From NCBI GenBank assembly GCA_963846855.1, contig CAWJXK010000004.1:558001-622000 (forward strand): 64,000 nt of DNA, in the 5' to 3' direction. This DNA is from CAIWHR01 sp963846855 (GTDB lineage Bacteria > Pseudomonadota > Gammaproteobacteria > Burkholderiales > Casimicrobiaceae). The notes beneath the pieces are model-generated. The model was not told where the DNA came from. It searched no databases and saw only the letters and a program-made list of their open reading frames with translations. The position numbers were made by a program, and so were the translations under genes. Below, in pieces: positions 45,424-54,018 of this stretch. Numbering within the stretch: position 1 is the stretch's first letter; every line of letters starts with the position of its first letter.

Positions 45424-46897
45424 TCAACGGCCGAGTTTCTTCTTCAGCACCGCATTGACCTGCGCCGGATTCGCCTTGCCCTTCGACGCCGCCATCGCCT
45501 TGCCGACGAGCGAGTTGAACGCCTTTTCCTTGCCGGCGCGGAACTCGGCGACGATCGCCGGATTGGCGGCGAGCACGTCGTCGACGATCCGCTCGATGGC
45601 GCGCTTCGTCGGAGATCTGCGTCAGGCCTTTCTTCGCGATGATCGTATCTGCGTCGATCGCCATCTCGCCGGCCCACATCGCGTCGAAGACATCTTTCGC
45701 GATCTTGCCGGAGATCGTGCCGTCGCGATGCGCGCGAGCAGGCTGGCAAACTGCGCCGGGAGACACCGGGCGAATGCGCGATGCCGATCTCGTCCCGGTT
45801 GAGCGCGGCCGCCAGCTCCCCCAGCATCCAGTTCGCGACGAGCTTCGCTGCGCGGTAGTCCCAGTAGGCGCCGGTGAGCCGCACCTGGCCAAGTACGCGG
45901 CCAGTCGCACGATCCGAAGCTGTAGCGGCGCCGCGTCCGTGCCGCGTGAGCCCATGGCGGGCTGTACTGCGGCGCGACGATGTCTGTCGCATCGCCTCCG
46001 GCAGCTCCGGCAGTTCGGCCTTCACGCGCTCGATCCACTCCTCCGCGATCACGAGTGGCGGCAGGTCGGGATCAGGGAAGTAGCGATAGTCCTGCGCGTC
46101 TTCCTTGCTTCGCATCGACCGCGTCTCGCCGCGGTCGGGATCGTAGAGCCGCGTCTCCTGCACGACGGTGCCGCCGTCCTCGATGAGCTCGATCTGCCGG
46201 CGCACCTCGAACTCGATCGCCTCGTGCATGAAGCGGAAGCTGTTGAGGTTCTTGATCTCGCAGCGCGTGCCGAGCTGTCTCGCTGCCTGGCGGGCGCACC
46301 GAGACGTTGGCGTCGCAGCGGAAGCTGCCTTCCTGCATGTTGCCGTCGCAGATGCCGATCCAGTGGACAAGCGCGTGCAGCGTCCTTCGCGTACGCAACG
46401 GCTTCCTCGGCGCTGCGAAGGTCCGGCTCGGAGACGATCTCGAGCAGCGGCGTGCCGGCGCGATTCAAGTCGATGCCGGTCATGCCGTGGAAATCCTCGT
46501 GCAGGCTCTTGCCGGCGTCTTCTTCCAGATGCGCGCGGGTGAGCCGCACGGTTTTCTCTGCGTCCTTCGTGCGGATCGTCAGCGCGCCGCCCTGCACGAC
46601 GGGGATCTCGTACTGCGAGATCTGGTAGCCCTTCGGAAGATCCGGGTAGAAGTAATTCTTGCGGGCGAACACGCTGCGCCGGTTGATCGTCCCGCCGACG
46701 GCGAGCCCGAAGCGGATCGCGCGCTCGACCGCGCCCTTGTTCAGCACCGGCAGCACGCCGGGCAGCGCGATGTCGACCGCGGATGCGTGCGTGTTCGGCG
46801 CGGCGCCGAATGCGGTGGAGGCGCCCGAGAAGATCTTCGCTGCCGTGGAGAGCTGCGCGTGCGTCTCGAGGCCGATGACGACTTCCCACTTCGCCAT
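45424..46897 (-). pseudogene. gatB: Aspartyl/glutamyl-tRNA amidotransferase subunit B, multiple frameshifts
   Basis: GatB activates the side-chain carboxylate of Asp-tRNA(Asn)/Glu-tRNA(Gln) for amidation within GatCAB. ATG 46897 starts AKWEVVIGLETHAQLSTAAK, the family N-terminus, followed by TGIDLNRAGTPLLEIVSEPD. Then the frame breaks: IGICDGNMQEGSFRCDANVS and CEIKNLNSFRFMHEAIEFEV lie in different frames, then KLVANWMLGELAAALNRDEI, AKDVFDAMWAGEMAIDADTI and KANPAQVNAVLKKKLGR to the stop at 45424. At least six indels occur in 1.5 kb, one an extra G near 46384. The sequence otherwise keeps family identity throughout, and gatA and gatC are intact, so these are most likely sequencing errors. Confidence 0.85.
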
Positions 46898-46916
46898 CAC
46901 GCGCTCCTTTTGCCGA

Positions 46917-46974
46917 CGCTCATCTCGCCCCCTCGGGGGGCAGCGAGGCTGCTGTTCCCGCGAGCGTGGGGGCC
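46917..46974. repeat. 58-bp intergenic repeat, copy 1
   Basis: A 58-base sequence starting cgctcatctcgccccctcgg, with an internal gccccct-cggggggc hairpin and ending gcgtgggggcc. It recurs once at 47001-47058 with a single difference (gaggct versus gagcct). It lies in the gap between gatB and gatA. I associate such GC-rich repeats with Burkholderiales intergenic DNA, from memory. Confidence 0.75.
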
Positions 46975-47000
46975 TTGAGCGCCGCGGGGCCGCCCCAAGG

Positions 47001-47058
47001 CGCTCATCTCGCCCCCTCGGGGGGCAGCGAGCCTGCTGTTCCCGCGAGCGTGGGGGCC
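47001..47058. repeat. 58-bp intergenic repeat, copy 2, overlapping the gatA 3' end
   Basis: The second copy, 84 bases from the first. On the minus strand it supplies the last residues and stop of gatA (LAGTAGSLPPEGAR), so GatA ends in a repeat-encoded tail. The 26-base spacer contains ccgcggggccgcc. Copy number elsewhere in the genome is unknown. Confidence 0.75.
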
Positions 47059-48509
47059 CTCGTATGCCAGTCGGTCGCCTGCTGGAACCGGTGCGCGACG
47101 TCGAGGATCTGCGCCTCGGCGAAATAGTTGCCCTGGATCTGCAGTCCGATCGGCAGGCCGTTGCGGTCGAAGCCGCACGGAATCGAGATCGCCGGCGCGC
47201 CGGTCAGGTTCGCGGCGATGGTGAAGATGTCGTTGAGATACATCTGCACCGGGTCGTCGCTCTTGGCGCCGAAGCGGAACGCCGCCGACGGCGCGGTCGG
47301 ACCGACGATCACGTCGCAGCGCTCGTAGGCATGGCGGAAGCCGTCGGCGATGAGCCGTCGCACCTGCTGCGCCTTCAGGTAATACGCGTCGTAATAGCCG
47401 TGCGACAGCACGTAGGTGCCGACGAGGATCCGCCGCTTCACCTCGGCGCCGAAGCCCTCGGCGCGCGACTTCCGGTACATGTCGAGCAGATCCGTGTACT
47501 TTTCGGCGCGGTGGCCGTAGCGCACGCCGTCGAAACGCGACAGGTTCGACGACGCCTCGGCGGGCGCGATCACGTAGTAGACGGGAACCGACAGGTTGAC
47601 ATTCGGCAGCGTCACCTCGACCGTCGAAGCGCCCAGCGCGCGGAGCTCGGCGAGCGCGGCGTCCATCGCGGCGGCGACCCCCGCGTCGTTGCCGGCGCCG
47701 AAGTATTCGCTCGGCAGGCCGACGCGCAATCCCGCGAGCGGCTTGGCTTCGGCGGCCGCGCGAAGAAGGCGCGTGTAGTCCTCGCCCGGCCGGTCGAGCG
47801 AGGTCGAGTCGCGAGCGTCGTGGCCGGCCATCGCGTTCAGCAGCAGCGCGCAATCCTCGGCGGTCTGCGCGAACGGACCGGCCTGGTCGAGGCTCGATGC
47901 GAACGCGATGAGGCCGTAGCGCGAGCAGACGCCGTAGGTCGGCTTCAGACCGCAGATGCCGGTCAGCGCCGCGGGCTGGCGGATCGACCCGCCGGTGTCG
48001 GTGCCGGTCGCCGCGGGGACGAGGCGTGCCGCGACCGCCGCCGCGGAGCCGCCCGAGCTGCCTCCCGGAACGTAATCGAGGTTCCACGGGTTCTTCACGG
48101 GGCCGAAGTACGACGTCTCGTTCGACGAGCCCATCGCGTACTCGTCCATGTTGGTCTTGCCGACCAGCACGGTGCCGGCGCGCTTCAGCCCGTCGACGAC
48201 GAAGGCGTCGTAGGGCGCGGTGAAGTTCGCGAGCATCCGCGAGCCGCAGGTCGTCCTGATCCCGGCGGTCATCAGCACGTCCTTGTGCGCGACCGGGATC
48301 CCGGTGAGCGGATCGGCGGCGCCCGACGCGATCCGCGCGTCGGCCGCCCGCGCGGCGGAGCGCGCGCCCTCGGCATCGACCGTGATGAACGCGTTCAACG
48401 CTGGGCCGAGCGTCGCGATGCGGCCAAGGACGTCCTCCGTGAGCTCGACGGCGGACAGGCGCCTGGCGCGAAGCGCCTGCGACAGCTGGGCGATGGTGCC
48501 GGGAATCAT
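47004..48509 (-). CDS. gatA: Aspartyl/glutamyl-tRNA amidotransferase subunit A
   Basis: The amidase of GatCAB, releasing ammonia from glutamine. The amidase signature with the Ser-cisSer-Lys triad is complete: GIPVAHKDVL (Lys), YVPGGSSGGSAAAVAARL (cis-Ser) and GTDTGGSIRQPAALTG (nucleophile Ser). Length 501 is normal, with about 14 extra C-terminal residues coming from the 58-bp repeat. The gene runs gatC-gatA-gatB on the minus strand. Confidence 0.97.
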   Translation of the reverse strand: MIPGTIAQLSQALRARRLSAVELTEDVLGRIATLGPALNAFITVDAEGARSAARAADARIASGAADPLTGIPVAHKDVLMTAGIRTTCGSRMLANFTAPYDAFVVDGLKRAGTVLVGKTNMDEYAMGSSNETSYFGPVKNPWNLDYVPGGSSGGSAAAVAARLVPAATGTDTGGSIRQPAALTGICGLKPTYGVCSRYGLIAFASSLDQAGPFAQTAEDCALLLNAMAGHDARDSTSLDRPGEDYTRLLRAAAEAKPLAGLRVGLPSEYFGAGNDAGVAAAMDAALAELRALGASTVEVTLPNVNLSVPVYYVIAPAEASSNLSRFDGVRYGHRAEKYTDLLDMYRKSRAEGFGAEVKRRILVGTYVLSHGYYDAYYLKAQQVRRLIADGFRHAYERCDVIVGPTAPSAAFRFGAKSDDPVQMYLNDIFTIAANLTGAPAISIPCGFDRNGLPIGLQIQGNYFAEAQILDVAHRFQQATDWHTRAPTLAGTAGSLPPEGAR

Positions 48510-48599
48510 GGGGTTGCGCGGTCAGCGGATCACGTTGAGGGCGGTGGCGTGTGCGGGGGCGAGAGGTCCTGCAGGTCCATCGAGGCTCCGATGCCATCG

Positions 48600-48887
48600 T
48601 TATTCGATCACCTTCGGCACGAGGTAGAGGCCGTCTTCGACGGCCGGCGCGAGGCGCTGGAACAGCTCGTGCTGGTCGGTCTCTGACACGATGTCCGGAC
48701 GCAGCGGCAGCATGAGGTCCTGCGCGTGCGCCATCGGCACGACGCCGGTCGTGTCGATGGCGTTGAGCTCATTGATCATCGCGAAGATCGCGTCGAGCTT
48801 GACGCGCACCTCGGCCGCCTGTCCGGCGTCGATCTCGATGCGGGCCAGATGGGCGATGCGCAGGACGTCGTCGATGGAGATCGTCAT
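48600..48887 (-). CDS. gatC: Aspartyl/glutamyl-tRNA amidotransferase subunit C
   Basis: A 95-residue scaffold subunit of GatCAB. Typical features: ISIDDVLRIAHLARIEIDAG at the start, the FAMINELNAIDTTGVVPMAH segment, and a C-terminal GLYLVPKVIE that wraps around GatA/GatB. It is 90 bases upstream of gatA and the first gene of the operon. Promoter elements lie in the shared region with mreB. Confidence 0.96.
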   Translation of the reverse strand: MTISIDDVLRIAHLARIEIDAGQAAEVRVKLDAIFAMINELNAIDTTGVVPMAHAQDLMLPLRPDIVSETDQHELFQRLAPAVEDGLYLVPKVIE

Positions 48888-49129
48888 GGGATCGGCGGGT
48901 CGCGGGACGGGAGGCGCGGGTCGGTCCGGAGAAGGGCGGACGCGACGCGCGCCACCTCGGGACGCGCCGGATTTCCGCGCAAATTCAGTGCAGTGGCAAA
49001 GCGCGTTAGAGTATCATATCGTCATATTTTGAGCAGGCACCGCGACTCTCGCGCGGTGCTGATTCCAACTCTCCGGAGCCGCCCGACGCGATTTTTCGGC
49101 GCTCCACGAATATTCGGACCATTGTCTTC

Positions 49130-50173
49130 ATGTTCCAGCTTTTCAAAGGGTACTTCTCCAGCGACCTCGCAATCGACCTCGGCACCGCCAACACGCTGAT
49201 CTACGTGCGCGGAAAAGGCATCGTGCTGAACGAGCCGTCGGTCGTCGCGATTCGCCAGGACGGAGGGCCGAACGGCAAGAAGGTGATCCAGGAAGTCGGC
49301 CTCGCGGCGAAGCAGATGCTGGGCCGCACGCCGGGCAACATCACGGCGATACGGCCGATGAAGGACGGCGTCATCGCCGACTTCACCGTCACCGAGCAGA
49401 TGCTGAAGCAGTTCATCAAGAAGGTCCTCGACTCGCGCCTGTTCTCGCCGTCCCCCCGCATCATCATCTGCGTTCCGTGCGGCTCGACCCAGGTCGAGCG
49501 GCGCGCGATCCGCGAATCCGCGCTCGGCGCTGGCGCGTCGAAGGTCTACCTCATCGAGGAACCGATGGCGGCCGCGATCGGCGCGGACCTGCCGATCTCG
49601 GACGCGACCGGCTCGATGGTCGTCGACATCGGCGGCGGCACGACGGAAGTCGGCGTGATCTCGCTTGGCGGGATGGTCTATTCCGGCAGCGTGCGCGTCG
49701 GCGGCGACAAGTTCGACGAGGCAATCGTCAACTACATCCGGCGCAACTACGGGATGCTGATCGGCGAGACCACCGCCGAGACGATCAAGAAGACCATCGG
49801 CTCCGCGTTCCCCGGCTCCGAGGTGAAGGAGATGGAAGTGAAGGGGCGCAACCTCGCCGAGGGCATTCCACGCAGCTTCACCGTGTCGTCGAACGAGATC
49901 CTCGAGGCGTTGACCGATCCGCTCAACAGCATCGTGTCGGCCGTGAAGAGCGCCCTCGAGCGCACGCCGCCCGAGCTTGGCGCCGACATCGCGGAGCGCG
50001 GGATGGTGCTGACCGGCGGCGGGGCGCTGCTGCGCGACGTCGACCGCCTGCTGATGGAAGAGACGGGCCTTCCGGTGATCGTCGCCGACGATCCGCTGAC
50101 GTGCGTCGTGCGCGGCTGCGGCAAGGCGCTCGAGAACATGGACAAGCTCGTCACGATCTTCACGTCGGACTGA
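49130..50173 (+). CDS. mreB: Rod shape-determining actin MreB
   Basis: Bacterial actin (347 residues) that polymerises at the membrane and guides the elongasome. It starts MFQLFKGYFSSDLAIDLGTA, has the phosphate-1 loop DLGTANTLIYV, the phosphate-2 loop VVDIGGGTTEVGVISLGG and the adenosine motif MVLTGGGALLRDVD. The amphipathic N-terminus may attach it to the membrane. The gene heads the mreB-mreC-mreD-mrdA-rodA run. Confidence 0.98.
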   Translation: MFQLFKGYFSSDLAIDLGTANTLIYVRGKGIVLNEPSVVAIRQDGGPNGKKVIQEVGLAAKQMLGRTPGNITAIRPMKDGVIADFTVTEQMLKQFIKKVLDSRLFSPSPRIIICVPCGSTQVERRAIRESALGAGASKVYLIEEPMAAAIGADLPISDATGSMVVDIGGGTTEVGVISLGGMVYSGSVRVGGDKFDEAIVNYIRRNYGMLIGETTAETIKKTIGSAFPGSEVKEMEVKGRNLAEGIPRSFTVSSNEILEALTDPLNSIVSAVKSALERTPPELGADIAERGMVLTGGGALLRDVDRLLMEETGLPVIVADDPLTCVVRGCGKALENMDKLVTIFTSD

Positions 50174-50182
50174 GATTGTCCA

Positions 50183-50201
50183 GGAGCCTCGCGGAGGCTC
50201 C
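50183..50201 (+). terminator. Hairpin between mreB and mreC
   Basis: A 7-bp perfect stem (ggagcct 50183-50189, aggctcc 50195-50201, loop cgcgg) is followed only by gtttgg. It may be a partial terminator or RNA-processing hairpin that makes mreB more abundant than the downstream genes, a common pattern in mre operons; that role is inferred. Confidence 0.45.
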
Positions 50202-50299
50202 GTTTGGCGGCGATCGTGCAGACACCTCTCAGAGTTCGACCGTGGCATGGATTTCTCCGGTCTCGCACCGCGTGACGCCGGAGGCCTGACGCTGCCCTG

Positions 50300-51217
50300 A
50301 TGCACCACATTCCCGCCGAGCCGCCCGCGTTCTTCCATCGCGGGCCGTCGCCGCTGACGCGGCTCGCCTTCTTCGGCGTGCTCTCGATCGCGCTCCTGTT
50401 CCTCGACACGCGCTATCGCTACCTCGAGAACGTCCGCCATGTCGCGGCGGTCGTCATCTATCCGCTGCAGCGCGCCGCGCAGTGGCCGGGCGACGCGATG
50501 GCGTGGGTGGGCCGGTACTTCGCGTCGCAGCACGCGCTGATCGAGGAGAACGCGCTGCTCAAGCGGCGCGTCGTCGAGGAATCCGCGCTCGCGCAGCGCG
50601 TCCCCAGCGTCGAGCGCGACAACGCGACGCTGCGCAGCCTGCTTGCGGTGCGCGACCGCTACACGAGCGCGGCCATCGGCGTCGAAGTCCTCTACTACGG
50701 GCGCGATCCGTTCACGCAGAAGGTGTTCGTCGGCAAGGGATCGGCCGACGACATCGCGCCGGGACGCGCGGTGGTCGACGCGCAGGGCGTGGTCGGTCAG
50801 GTCACGCGCGTGTTCCCCGGAATGTCGGAAGTCACGCTGGTCACAGACAAGGATCACGCGGTTCCGGTGAAAGTCGAGCGCAGCGGCGTTCGCTCGGTGA
50901 TGTTCGGCGCAGGCGCCGGGCACCTGCCGGAGCTCCGCTTCATGGCCCCCAACGCCGACATCGTGGTCGGTGACATGCTCGTGACCTCCGGCATCGACGG
51001 CACCTATCCGCCCGGATTGCCGGTGGCGCAGGTGGCGACGCTCGAGCGCGAGACCGGCCAGATGTTCGCGCGGATCACCGCAAAGCCGATCGCCGGCGTC
51101 GATCGCAGCGAGTGGCTCCTGGTGCTGGCGCCGTCGACTGCGCTTCCGGCGCGACCGGAAGAGCCCGCCGATCCCGATGCCGCGAAAAAATCGGGCAAGG
51201 GCCGCAGAAGAGGCTAG
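50300..51217 (+). CDS. mreC: Rod shape-determining protein MreC
   Basis: A bitopic inner-membrane protein of 305 residues. After a short cytoplasmic tail it has one membrane helix (about residues 21-40, LTRLAFFGVLSIALLFLD), a periplasmic coiled coil (about 75-115, LIEENALLKRRVVEESALAQ) and the two beta domains (about 120-275, containing DDIAPGRAVVDAQGVVGQVT). The C-terminus is Lys/Arg rich. Its TAG stop lies inside the ctag duplicated around an inserted inverted-repeat element that separates it from mreD. Confidence 0.95.
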   Translation: MHHIPAEPPAFFHRGPSPLTRLAFFGVLSIALLFLDTRYRYLENVRHVAAVVIYPLQRAAQWPGDAMAWVGRYFASQHALIEENALLKRRVVEESALAQRVPSVERDNATLRSLLAVRDRYTSAAIGVEVLYYGRDPFTQKVFVGKGSADDIAPGRAVVDAQGVVGQVTRVFPGMSEVTLVTDKDHAVPVKVERSGVRSVMFGAGAGHLPELRFMAPNADIVVGDMLVTSGIDGTYPPGLPVAQVATLERETGQMFARITAKPIAGVDRSEWLLVLAPSTALPARPEEPADPDAAKKSGKGRRRG

Positions 51218-51489
51218 CAGCCTGATGGAGAACCTCTCATGAGCCGCGTTTCGGCCGAGATGGCCCCGGATGCTAGGCGCGAGCCGCGTCGAATAGCCCA
51301 CGCATATTCGCAAGGCGAGCAACGACGCAGCCGGAGCCATATCGTCGAAACCCGGACGGGCAGCGCCTTGCCGGGCGGTCTGCTTTGTCGCCGCTCGCTC
51401 GTGTGGGGTCGACCACACGTCGCTCGCGGCTTCGTGCATCCCATCCCGCCAAGCCGCTGCGCGGCCATGACGGGTTTTCCATCAGGCTG
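51218..51489. mobile_element. MITE-like inverted-repeat element between mreC and mreD
   Basis: A 272-base element with imperfect terminal inverted repeats of about 30 bp: left cagcctgatggagaacc (51218-51234), right ggttttccatcaggctg (51473-51489), with one mismatch in the outer 17. It is flanked by ctag on both sides (51214-51217 and 51490-51493), a 4-bp target duplication of YTAR type as produced by IS5-family transposases. Removing it and one ctag would give mreC TAG directly followed by mreD ATG. No transposase is encoded (longest frames 84 residues), so it is non-autonomous. Family assignment is inferred. Confidence 0.75.
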
Positions 51490-51493
51490 CTAG

Positions 51494-52030
51494 ATGGTCC
51501 TGCCCAACATGTCGTCGCTTTCTCCGGCGCGGCCGGAGGAAATCCTGCTGCCCGCGCGGCCATGGTTCATCCTCTTCACGCTTCTCGCCGGGCTGCTCGC
51601 CAACCTCGTGCCGCTCTCGGGCGTTGCGCTCGCGCTCCGGCCTGACTTTCTCGCGCTCGTCCTGCTCTATTGGTGCATCCAGGCGCCGCGCTACGTTGGC
51701 GTCGGCATCGCCTGGTGCGTGGGCATCCTGATGGACGTCGGCGACGGAACGCTGCTGGGCCAGCACGCCTTCGCCTACGCGTTCCTCGCCTACGCGGCCG
51801 AGTACTTCCGCCGCCGCGTGCTGCGCTTTCCGCTGTGGCAGCAGGCGGCGCAAGTCGCCGTGCTGCTGTTCCTGTGCGCGGCGCTCGTGCTCCTCATCCG
51901 GTTCGTCGGCGGCGCGCCGCTGCCGCAGCTCACCTACGCGGCGCCGCCGTTCGTCGGCGCGCTGCTGTGGCCCGTGATCTCGGTCGTGCTGCAGTGGCCG
52001 CAGCGTCCGCGGCGCTCGTCCGAGCTCTAA
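51494..52030 (+). CDS. mreD: Rod shape-determining protein MreD
   Basis: A 178-residue integral membrane protein with about five helices, part of the MreBCD-RodA-PBP2 complex. Motifs: ARPWFILFTLLAGLLANLVP, the LALRPDFLALVLLYWCIQAP segment and the FAYAFLAYAAEYFRRRVLRF core. ATG 51494 directly follows the ctag duplication of the upstream element, so its ribosome site lies inside that element (no good Shine-Dalgarno is seen) and its expression may be affected. Confidence 0.9.
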   Translation: MVLPNMSSLSPARPEEILLPARPWFILFTLLAGLLANLVPLSGVALALRPDFLALVLLYWCIQAPRYVGVGIAWCVGILMDVGDGTLLGQHAFAYAFLAYAAEYFRRRVLRFPLWQQAAQVAVLLFLCAALVLLIRFVGGAPLPQLTYAAPPFVGALLWPVISVVLQWPQRPRRSSEL

Positions 52031-52053
52031 AGAAGCGCGATCCACCCGAGCCG

Positions 52054-54018
52054 ATGGCGCGACGACTCCTATTCGGCGGCAAGGGACGCGGACGCGATTC
52101 CCGCAGCGGATTCGGCTCGAACGAGCTGCGCAATCCCGAGCGCGAGGTGTTCCTCTTCCGGCGCCGCCTGGGCGTGGCCGGGGTGCTCGTGCTGATGGCG
52201 TTCGCCGCGCTGTTCGCGCGCTTCTTCTACCTGCAGGTCGTAGAGCACCGCCACTTCCAGACTCTCGCCGAGACTAATCGCATCGCCATCGTGCCGATCG
52301 TGCCGAATCGGGGGGTCATCACCGACCGCAACGGCGTCGTGCTGGCGCAGAGCTACTCGGCGTACACGCTCGAGATCCAGCCTGCGCGCGTCGTGGATCT
52401 CGACGCGACGATCGACGCGCTGGCCGAGATCGTCGACGTGCAGCCACGCGACCGCAAGCGTTTCCGCAAGCTGCTCGAGGAATCCAAGAATTTCGAGAGC
52501 CTGCCGCTGCGCACGCGCCTGTCCGACGAGGAGGTCGCGCGTTTTGCCGTGAACCGCTACCGGTTTCCGGGCGTCGAGATCAAGGCACGGCTCTTCCGTC
52601 AGTACCCGTACGGCGAGATCGCCTCGCACGCGCTGGGGTACATCGGCCGCATCAACGACCAGGATCTCGGCCGCATCGAGCAGTGGGACAGCACCGCCAA
52701 TTACAAAGGCTCCGACTACATCGGCAAGCTGGGACTGGAGTCGTCTTACGAGCGCGATCTGCACGGCAAGACCGGCTTCGAGGAGGTCGAAGTCGACGCG
52801 GGCGGGCGCGCCGTGCGCACGCTGTCGCGCACGCCGCCCGTCTCCGGCGACAACCTCAAGCTGTCGCTCGATATCAAGCTGCAGGAAATCGCCGAGAAGG
52901 CGTTCGGCGAGCGCCGCGGAGCGCTGGTCGCGATCGAGCCCGCGACCGGCGACGTGCTCGCGTTCGTTTCGCGCCCGGGCTTCGACCCGAACCTGTTCGT
53001 CGACGGCATCGATTCCGCCAGCTGGCAGGAGTTGAACGAATCGCCGGACAAGCCGCTGATCAACCGGGCGCTGCGCGGCACCTACGCGCCTGGCTCGACG
53101 ATCAAGCCGTTCCTCGCGCTGGCGGCGCTGACCAGCGGCAAGCGCACGCCGCAGCAGACGATCTTCGATCCCGGCTTCTTCCAGATTCCCGGGCAGGCGC
53201 ACCGCTTTCGCGACGACAAGCCGGGCGGGCACGGCACGGTCGACATGTACAAGTCGATCGTCGCGTCGTGCGACACCTACTACTACATGCTCGCCAACGA
53301 CACCGAGATCGACGACACGGCGCGCTTTCTCAGCCGGCTCGGTTTCGGCGCGACGACCGGCATCGACATCGAGGGCGAGGTCGCCGGAGTGCTGCCGTCG
53401 CGGGCGTGGAAGCGGCAGCGCTTCCGCGGCGAGCAGCAGAAATGGTATCTCGGCGATTCGATTTCGGCCGGCATCGGCCAGGGCTACAACGCGTTCACGC
53501 CGATCCAGCTCGCGCACGCGATCGCGATGATCGCCAACGACGGCGTCGGCCATGTGCCGCGCCTCGTGATGAGCGTGCAGAGCCTGAAATCCGGCGAGCT
53601 GCGCGAGATCCCGCGCGCGCCGCCGACACTGCTCGACGTGAAGCCCGAGCACCTCGCCGTCGTGAAGGCTGCGCTCGCCGGCGTGCCCAGGGAAGGCACC
53701 TCCGCCGCGGCGTTCGTCAACACGCCGTACACGAGCGCCGGCAAGACGGGCACCGCGCAGGTGTACTCGCTCAAGGGCGAGAAGTACACCGAGCACAAGG
53801 TCGACGAGCGGCTGCGCGACCACGCGTGGTATATCGCCTACGCGCCGGTCGACAAGCCGCGCATCGCCGTCGCGGTGCTGGTCGAGAACGGCGGCTTCGG
53901 CGCGCAGGCCGCCGCGCCGATCGCGCGCCAGGTGTTCGACTACTATCTGACCGGCCAGACGCGCGGCGCACCGGCGCTGCCCGTTCCGGCCAAGGAAAGC
54001 GAAGACGAGAGCGACTGA
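52054..54018 (+). CDS. mrdA: Penicillin-binding protein 2 (elongation transpeptidase)
   Basis: Class B PBP (654 residues), which cross-links lateral peptidoglycan with RodA. It has one N-terminal membrane helix (about residues 36-58, GVAGVLVLMAFAALFARFFY), a dimerisation domain with IVPNRGVITDRNGVVLAQSY, and the transpeptidase domain with the active-site STIK in RGTYAPGSTIKPFLALA, the second motif near ASCDTYYYML and KTG in TSAGKTGTAQVY. The ATG at 52054 gives the basic leader. Its stop overlaps the rodA start (tgatg), so they are coupled. Confidence 0.95.
   Translation: MARRLLFGGKGRGRDSRSGFGSNELRNPEREVFLFRRRLGVAGVLVLMAFAALFARFFYLQVVEHRHFQTLAETNRIAIVPIVPNRGVITDRNGVVLAQSYSAYTLEIQPARVVDLDATIDALAEIVDVQPRDRKRFRKLLEESKNFESLPLRTRLSDEEVARFAVNRYRFPGVEIKARLFRQYPYGEIASHALGYIGRINDQDLGRIEQWDSTANYKGSDYIGKLGLESSYERDLHGKTGFEEVEVDAGGRAVRTLSRTPPVSGDNLKLSLDIKLQEIAEKAFGERRGALVAIEPATGDVLAFVSRPGFDPNLFVDGIDSASWQELNESPDKPLINRALRGTYAPGSTIKPFLALAALTSGKRTPQQTIFDPGFFQIPGQAHRFRDDKPGGHGTVDMYKSIVASCDTYYYMLANDTEIDDTARFLSRLGFGATTGIDIEGEVAGVLPSRAWKRQRFRGEQQKWYLGDSISAGIGQGYNAFTPIQLAHAIAMIANDGVGHVPRLVMSVQSLKSGELREIPRAPPTLLDVKPEHLAVVKAALAGVPREGTSAAAFVNTPYTSAGKTGTAQVYSLKGEKYTEHKVDERLRDHAWYIAYAPVDKPRIAVAVLVENGGFGAQAAAPIARQVFDYYLTGQTRGAPALPVPAKESEDESD

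Noticed and set aside
49022..51439. An 805-codon minus-strand frame over mreB and mreC
   Set aside because: The plus strand holds clear MreB and MreC; the minus frame is Arg/Asp-rich without motifs.
51239..51493. 84-residue frames inside the mreC/mreD element
   Set aside because: They lie within the inverted-repeat element, overlap on both strands and share the terminal repeat, so they are not credible transposase genes.
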